The notes below the pieces were generated by a model, which worked only from the letters and a program-made list of their open reading frames with translations, was not told the origin of the DNA and searched no databases. A DNA stretch of 64,000 nt, from contig OZ345375.1 of assembly GCA_977006965.1 (NCBI GenBank), positions 1,302,001 through 1,366,000 of the forward strand, written 5' to 3'. Below are positions 60,206 to 64,000 of this stretch, piece after piece. The position numbers and the translations under genes were made by a program. This DNA comes from Phymatolithon calcareum (Eukaryota; Rhodophyta; Florideophyceae; Hapalidiales). The stretch's first letter is position 1. The number at the start of each line of letters is the position of its first letter.

Positions 60206-61303
60206 ATGGGCGCTCCAAATGGTACAGGTCGGTCTGCGAAGGTTCGCCTTCAAGCAGCGCGGGATGCCACCGCCCGCCTATGCACCGTTCTGCGCTGCCC
60301 CTCATGTCAGCAACCGTTCGGCTCACGTCCCATGCAATCGCTCGTTTGCGGACACACCTTGTGCGCCGCCTGTGCCGATACTGCCCGAACCTCTCTAGCC
60401 GCCTGTCCGGTTAGCACTTGCCGCATGCCAGCGCGTCCAGTCGATCTATGCGAGGACCGCACTGTGCGAGACATTGCGGCCGCTGCCTCTGCCCTACGTT
60501 CGGCCGTCGATGCATCTCCGCAATCAACTCGCTTACCCCCCACCCACCGTGCACCGCGCGATAGCGAGGTCTGTGTGTCGGACTCAGACAAAGAAGAGGA
60601 AGCAGATGAAGAGGATGGAGTCGGCCCAACCCCGCCACCGCAAATGCGCGTATGTATAACTGGTGTGGAATCTGCCTTGCGTGTTTCCGCACAACATGCG
60701 CTACGAGAGTTGGGCGCCATTGCAGTCGAATTAGATGGTGTTCAACCTGCCACCGTGCTGCTGACCGCCCTTGACGGTTGTCGCGAGTTCGCCGCACGCA
60801 CACGCGCTGTGCATTATGCACTTGCGCAAAACGTACCGATTGTTGACGTGGCGTGGGCGGAGGCATGCTCTGTGCGCAATCGTTGGCTTCCATTTGGACC
60901 TTTCTTGGCGTCTAGACCCCCAAAGCCGTCGCGACCAGTTTTTGCAAATGTTGCGGTGTTTGTCGATTGTGGTACAGGGATTCTCGGGACGGATGTCCTG
61001 AATTGGCTGCGCTTGGGCGGTGCTACGATTCTCCCCAAGGGCGCTGGAGATTTATCGTTTCCAGACGAAACGCGGCTGTTTGTGCACGTCGTGCCTGATC
61101 TTCGGAGAGAGACATACGAAATTGGACCAGAGGCGGTGGTCGAGCAGTGCGAGCAGCGTGGTATTGAAGCGGTGCTGAGAGACGTGCCATGGGTTTCAGA
61201 CTGCCTTGTGTCACGGGCGTGTCCACCGGCTATGGATGTGCTCGCGGAAACAATGCGTGATACACTCGGGGATTCGATAGATGAGGACGTGCTGGTGGTT
61301 TGA
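60206..61303 (+). CDS. RING finger protein with two C-terminal BRCT-like domains (BARD1/BRCA1-like)
   Basis: A 365-residue protein with a RING-HC finger at residues 31-72: Cys31, Cys34, Cys48, His50, Cys53, Cys56, Cys67 and Cys72. Helical flanks follow, then an acidic linker (residues 122-150, DSDKEEEADEEDG). Two BRCT-like repeats follow. The first (about 150-235) starts MRVCITGVES and contains NVPIVDVAWAEAC. The second (about 245-340) has NVAVFVDCGTGILGTDVLNW and DVPWVSDCLVSRACPP, with the tryptophan typical of the last BRCT helix. RING plus tandem BRCT is the layout of BRCA1/BARD1, E3 ligases of DNA-damage response, although at half the size of plant BARD1. Ankyrin repeats and PHD are absent. 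The ATG at 60206 is the first in frame. Confidence 0.75.
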   Translation: MGAPNGTGRSAKVRLQAARDATARLCTVLRCPSCQQPFGSRPMQSLVCGHTLCAACADTARTSLAACPVSTCRMPARPVDLCEDRTVRDIAAAASALRSAVDASPQSTRLPPTHRAPRDSEVCVSDSDKEEEADEEDGVGPTPPPQMRVCITGVESALRVSAQHALRELGAIAVELDGVQPATVLLTALDGCREFAARTRAVHYALAQNVPIVDVAWAEACSVRNRWLPFGPFLASRPPKPSRPVFANVAVFVDCGTGILGTDVLNWLRLGGATILPKGAGDLSFPDETRLFVHVVPDLRRETYEIGPEAVVEQCEQRGIEAVLRDVPWVSDCLVSRACPPAMDVLAETMRDTLGDSIDEDVLVV

Positions 61304-61332
61304 AGGTACAATCGGGGTGGTTTTGGAGCAGG

Positions 61333-61692
61333 CTATAGGTCATCGAAACGACCTGCGTGATACCCAACAGGTGGCCATTCCGGCTCATCCACGCCGCGGC
61401 CGCCGGTGGGATTACATCGGATCAGTCGCCAGATGCTGAGAATTAAGCCGCGAACAGAGCCAAACTTTTCAATGCTCTGGATCATGTAGACGGAGCATGA
61501 GGGCACGAATCTACAGTTTGGCAGCATGCCTGGAGATATGTGGTTGCGATATCCGTGCAGGACGGAGAGTAATGCATCGCGCGAAAGGCGCTCAAGTGGA
61601 GAATGAAATAGGGGACGGAGCAGATTTGAAGAACTTGGGACACACACCGCGCACGCTGCGAACGAATTGCGTCGCCGTCTTTGTAGGGCCAT
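61333..61692 (-). CDS. yidD: YidD family membrane-insertion efficiency factor, plastid-targeted
   Basis: YidD is a small bacterial and plastid protein that assists YidC/Alb3-dependent insertion of membrane proteins. The 119 residues hold a ~30-residue Arg/Ser/Ala-rich leader, probably a transit peptide, then the compact YidD core. It reads GYRNHISPGMLPNCRFVPSC, then SVYMIQSIEKFGSVRGLIL and RLIRCNPTGGRGVDEP. The three Cys and the ISP and CNP motifs are invariant in the family. The ATG at 61692 gives the leader. It converges on the RING-BRCT gene with only 29 bp between the two stop codons, so their 3' UTRs must overlap. Confidence 0.93.
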   Translation of the reverse strand: MALQRRRRNSFAACAVCVPSSSNLLRPLFHSPLERLSRDALLSVLHGYRNHISPGMLPNCRFVPSCSVYMIQSIEKFGSVRGLILSIWRLIRCNPTGGRGVDEPEWPPVGYHAGRFDDL

Positions 61693-62307
61693 TGTTTAGT
61701 CGATGCAAGATTGTGCAGGAGCGTGGCGCAAGCGGCGAGGTCAAATCTGGGGCTCCCTGGATATCGGTAATGGCATTATGGATAGTATTGCGGATAGTCG
61801 GCAATCGAAAATATGTAATTGAAAATAGATTCTACCCGATCGGACCAGTGGTGCAGAAATTTTCATGGGCCCCAAGGAACGGGGTACGTGCTTGCGAGAA
61901 CCTCTGCAGAACTACCACTGAATAGAATAGGCACCCAAGGCGAAGGATTGCAGTGCGTTGCACTGCCCCCGTTCTACAGTTCAAATTAACAAAGCAAACT
62001 TTTTCCCGGCAATGCGAACCACCTGGCCCTGACTTTACTTGTAGCGCTCTGCATGACCTCCGGGGTTCCGGTTTGTGCATGTGCCCATTAACGCGACTTA
62101 TGGACTTCAAATGTCAACGCAGACACTTCAAGATCTTCGCCGCAAGGTCTAACCACTTTTTTGGAACTGCACGCCGTCCTTTCTCTCCTGGACTGGGACG
62201 AAATATCCTCTGCAACAATCCTCGCAAATTCAGTTTGCAATAGCTTTACATGTTTATCGGCTGGAGCAGCAGAACCCTCAGCATCGTATCATAATACTCA
62301 AATATCA
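61693..62307. other. Spacer 5' of yidD, no gene seen
   Basis: About 615 bp with only short open frames. The yidD promoter should lie at the left end. Confidence 0.4.
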
Positions 62308-62352
62308 TAGTTGCTCTTCGTCGAAAAAATTTTCGACAAGGAAGAGCAACTA
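62308..62352. repeat. Palindrome with 20-bp bulged arms
   Basis: TAGTTGCTCTTC pairs with its exact complement at the outside, then a 3-nt bulge, then GTCGAAAA pairs with TTTTCGAC around the centre. Weak similarity continues outward on both sides (62285-62375), so the full structure may be longer. Confidence 0.85.
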
Positions 62353-62993
62353 CAGCATGAGGTGTGACTCATGATGATACTGTACGTGTTGTTCACTGGT
62401 GGTTTTTGGAGCATAAGCGTCGATTTCTAAGTGCTTAGACACTTAGGTTCCATAATGCGCTGCACAACAAGCTCCCAACTGGAGTTTCTTGATTTGGTAA
62501 CACTCGCGTGCCAAATGCATTCCGTTGGCAACTGTTATGTGTACTTCCGCTAGCACACATGTCGCTGCATTTCGGGCTCTCCTGCTCCTGTTGCAGGCTG
62601 TCTGTTCCCGCGATGTCGTCTGCGGATTCGATGGGCAGACAGGGCACACAGGGCACACAGTAAAATTCATCGAGCGTTGCATTAGCGTAAAACGCGCCGC
62701 CATCAGGCGACAGGAGAGGGGTGTGGACATGATTACAATCACCATTCTCTCTAGACATCCATTTTCCTTGCCCTAGTTATTCAGCCGCATTCTCCATTTC
62801 CTTTTCAATCCAGGTTGTTTAGCCGCAAAAGAACAGTCGTTACAAATTGTCTAATTCCTGACCAAGAGCGAAGAGCATCAAGTCCACCATCAGCATTTTA
62901 AGATTAATTTTGAAGGAGGAAAATTTCCAAAATTTTCATGTGGCTCAGCCGTTCTGTTCTACACCATGACACTAAGCGCAATGCTTGTTAGTA

Positions 62994-63024
62994 CGAGAAG
63001 ATGAATCTTAGATTCGTCTTCTCG
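62994..63024. repeat. Near-perfect 31-bp palindrome
   Basis: Two 15-bp arms (left arm CGAGAAGATGAATCT) with one mismatch around a single T. Lies about 450 bp upstream of the ATG at 63474. Confidence 0.85.
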
Positions 63025-63473
63025 CGAAAGTAAAATTTACTGCATCATTTAGTTTAGATTCGAGCCATTCTTGCGTCCCACGGCCGCCAAGGTACTCGAG
63101 TATCATAAAGTTACTCCTCAGAAACCGCGAGCATTGGATCAACCTATCACATCGAAGAAACGTACAGTACAATCACGTGAGAACTAAAAATACATACGGG
63201 CGTACAGCGGCTGCAGTGAATGTTGGTATGATCACATGTCCGAAATTAGCGATTTTTCGGGTATAAGTTATGATTCAAGGCTGATTTTACCGAGATTTAT
63301 CATAGCATTCGCACGTGTACCTGACTGCGCCTCCTCCCTTTATGCGCCGAGTCTCGGCATCATCGCACCATCAGCTGCATCGTCCCATAAAACGGCTTTC
63401 AGAGCCTCTGCACTGCAGTTCGGCTGGACTCTTGCTCTCACCTTTTCGCGCACTCGTCGAAGCAGCTGTGTGC

Positions 63474-64000
63474 ATGGCCGCGTCACCGAGCATCGCGTGG
63501 GAGGTGTCCTCTTCTGACGGTGACGGCAACTCTGCCCGTCATGCCCGTTCGCAATCAGTCCCGCCGAATCCAACTGCGGCCTACGAAAGGCTTCTTCCCA
63601 GAAGCCTGTATTCCGACGATGACGATGAAAGTGGCTCAAGTGACGGAAGCGAACCGCTTTCTCTCCACCTCTCTAGGTTTGATGCCCAGGCTTCAGCTGA
63701 TGCCCTGCACCAGGATTTTGCTAGCATGACCTTTGACCAATCCGCACCGTTTCCGATCAAGAACCTCGATGAGATATACCGCAATGCGAGAAGCCGCGCA
63801 GATTCGGACGTGGAAGAGGGATTTGATGCACCACACATTCGTTCTGACTATGCACGACTTGGTGTGGAAGCTGATAGCGATGCTGGAAAATCCTCCTGTG
63901 ATATCCCGGGAGCATCAGATTCACCATCTAAGACAAAGACGGGACGCGCCCTTGCAGTTTCGCGGCTCAAGAAAGGGTGGAAGGCTATGAAACGCACCGG
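63474..64000 (+). CDS. Acidic Ser-rich protein, N-terminal part, cut by the window edge
   Basis: An open frame of 175 codons runs from the ATG at 63474 off the right end without a stop. It begins MAASPSIAWEVSSSDGDGN and has an Asp/Ser-rich stretch (LYSDDDDESGSSDGSEPL, about residues 45-62). Then comes a region with helical segments (FPIKNLDEIYRNARSRADS, about 90-108) and a basic end AVSRLKKGWKAMKRT. No signal peptide or membrane segment. I do not recognise the family. The long open frame, ATG position after a spacer, and codon use similar to the neighbours suggest a real gene. Confidence 0.6.
   Translation, partial: MAASPSIAWEVSSSDGDGNSARHARSQSVPPNPTAAYERLLPRSLYSDDDDESGSSDGSEPLSLHLSRFDAQASADALHQDFASMTFDQSAPFPIKNLDEIYRNARSRADSDVEEGFDAPHIRSDYARLGVEADSDAGKSSCDIPGASDSPSKTKTGRALAVSRLKKGWKAMKRT

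Noticed and set aside
62427-62446. Short hairpin CTAAGTG / CACTTAG
   Set aside because: Seven-base arms are expected by chance in a window of this size.

Overview
This is nuclear DNA of a photosynthetic eukaryote. I see eukaryote-only genes (NOP58, GAR1, SmD2, SRP72, a DMAP1/SWC4 protein, a giant NUP205-type nucleoporin, a Ste20-family kinase, a RING-BRCT protein). They sit beside nuclear genes for plastid proteins (plant-type MGDG synthase, a CtpA-type lumenal protease with a bipartite leader, YidD). Nearly every gene is one uninterrupted reading frame; the only intron I could define is 136 bp, in SmD2. Intron-poor genes, plastid genes and many DNA transposons and LINE remnants fit a red alga best, probably a florideophyte of the Chondrus type. 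That assignment is inference. Bacterial-style signals (operons, Shine-Dalgarno sites, CRISPR) are absent.

Layout. 1-4.2 kb: an apparently complete PIF/Harbinger transposon (SANT/Myb-like protein plus DDE transposase, convergent), then a 1.15-kb non-coding element with inverted ends. 4.4-12 kb: a small hypothetical protein, SRP72 and DMAP1/SWC4. 12.5-18.5 kb: two tandem paralogous Golgi-type glycosyltransferase-like genes and a fucosyltransferase-like gene. 19-26.5 kb: NOP58, SmD2, a DUF3632-like protein and a cytochrome P450. 26.5-39 kb: an accessory block of TE debris. It holds a LINE reverse-transcriptase remnant split by a small hAT element with an 8-bp target duplication, a fasciclin-domain secreted protein, a decayed P450 copy cut by two insertions, and LINE RNase H tails. 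39.5-46 kb: MGDG synthase, another LINE tail, a doubtful GC-rich ORF and HisD. 46-64 kb: NUP205-like protein, a 540-bp hAT-type MITE, GAR1, CtpA, a FRAY-like kinase split by one in-frame TGA, the RING-BRCT2 protein, YidD, and the 5' part of an acidic unknown protein running off the right edge.

The genes are mostly unrelated housekeeping units with short spacers, often convergent (RING-BRCT and YidD stops lie 29 bp apart). The plastid set fits together loosely: galactolipid synthesis, D1-type C-terminal processing and membrane insertion. The glycosyltransferases probably act in the secretory pathway on glycans or wall polysaccharides.

The signal not explained by standard features is a set of near-perfect palindromes (arms about 13-30 bp, centre 0-3 nt). 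Their sequences are unrelated, they lie outside intact genes, and several sit in 5' or divergent spacers or TE insertions. The best is a perfect 57-bp palindrome at 35144-35200.
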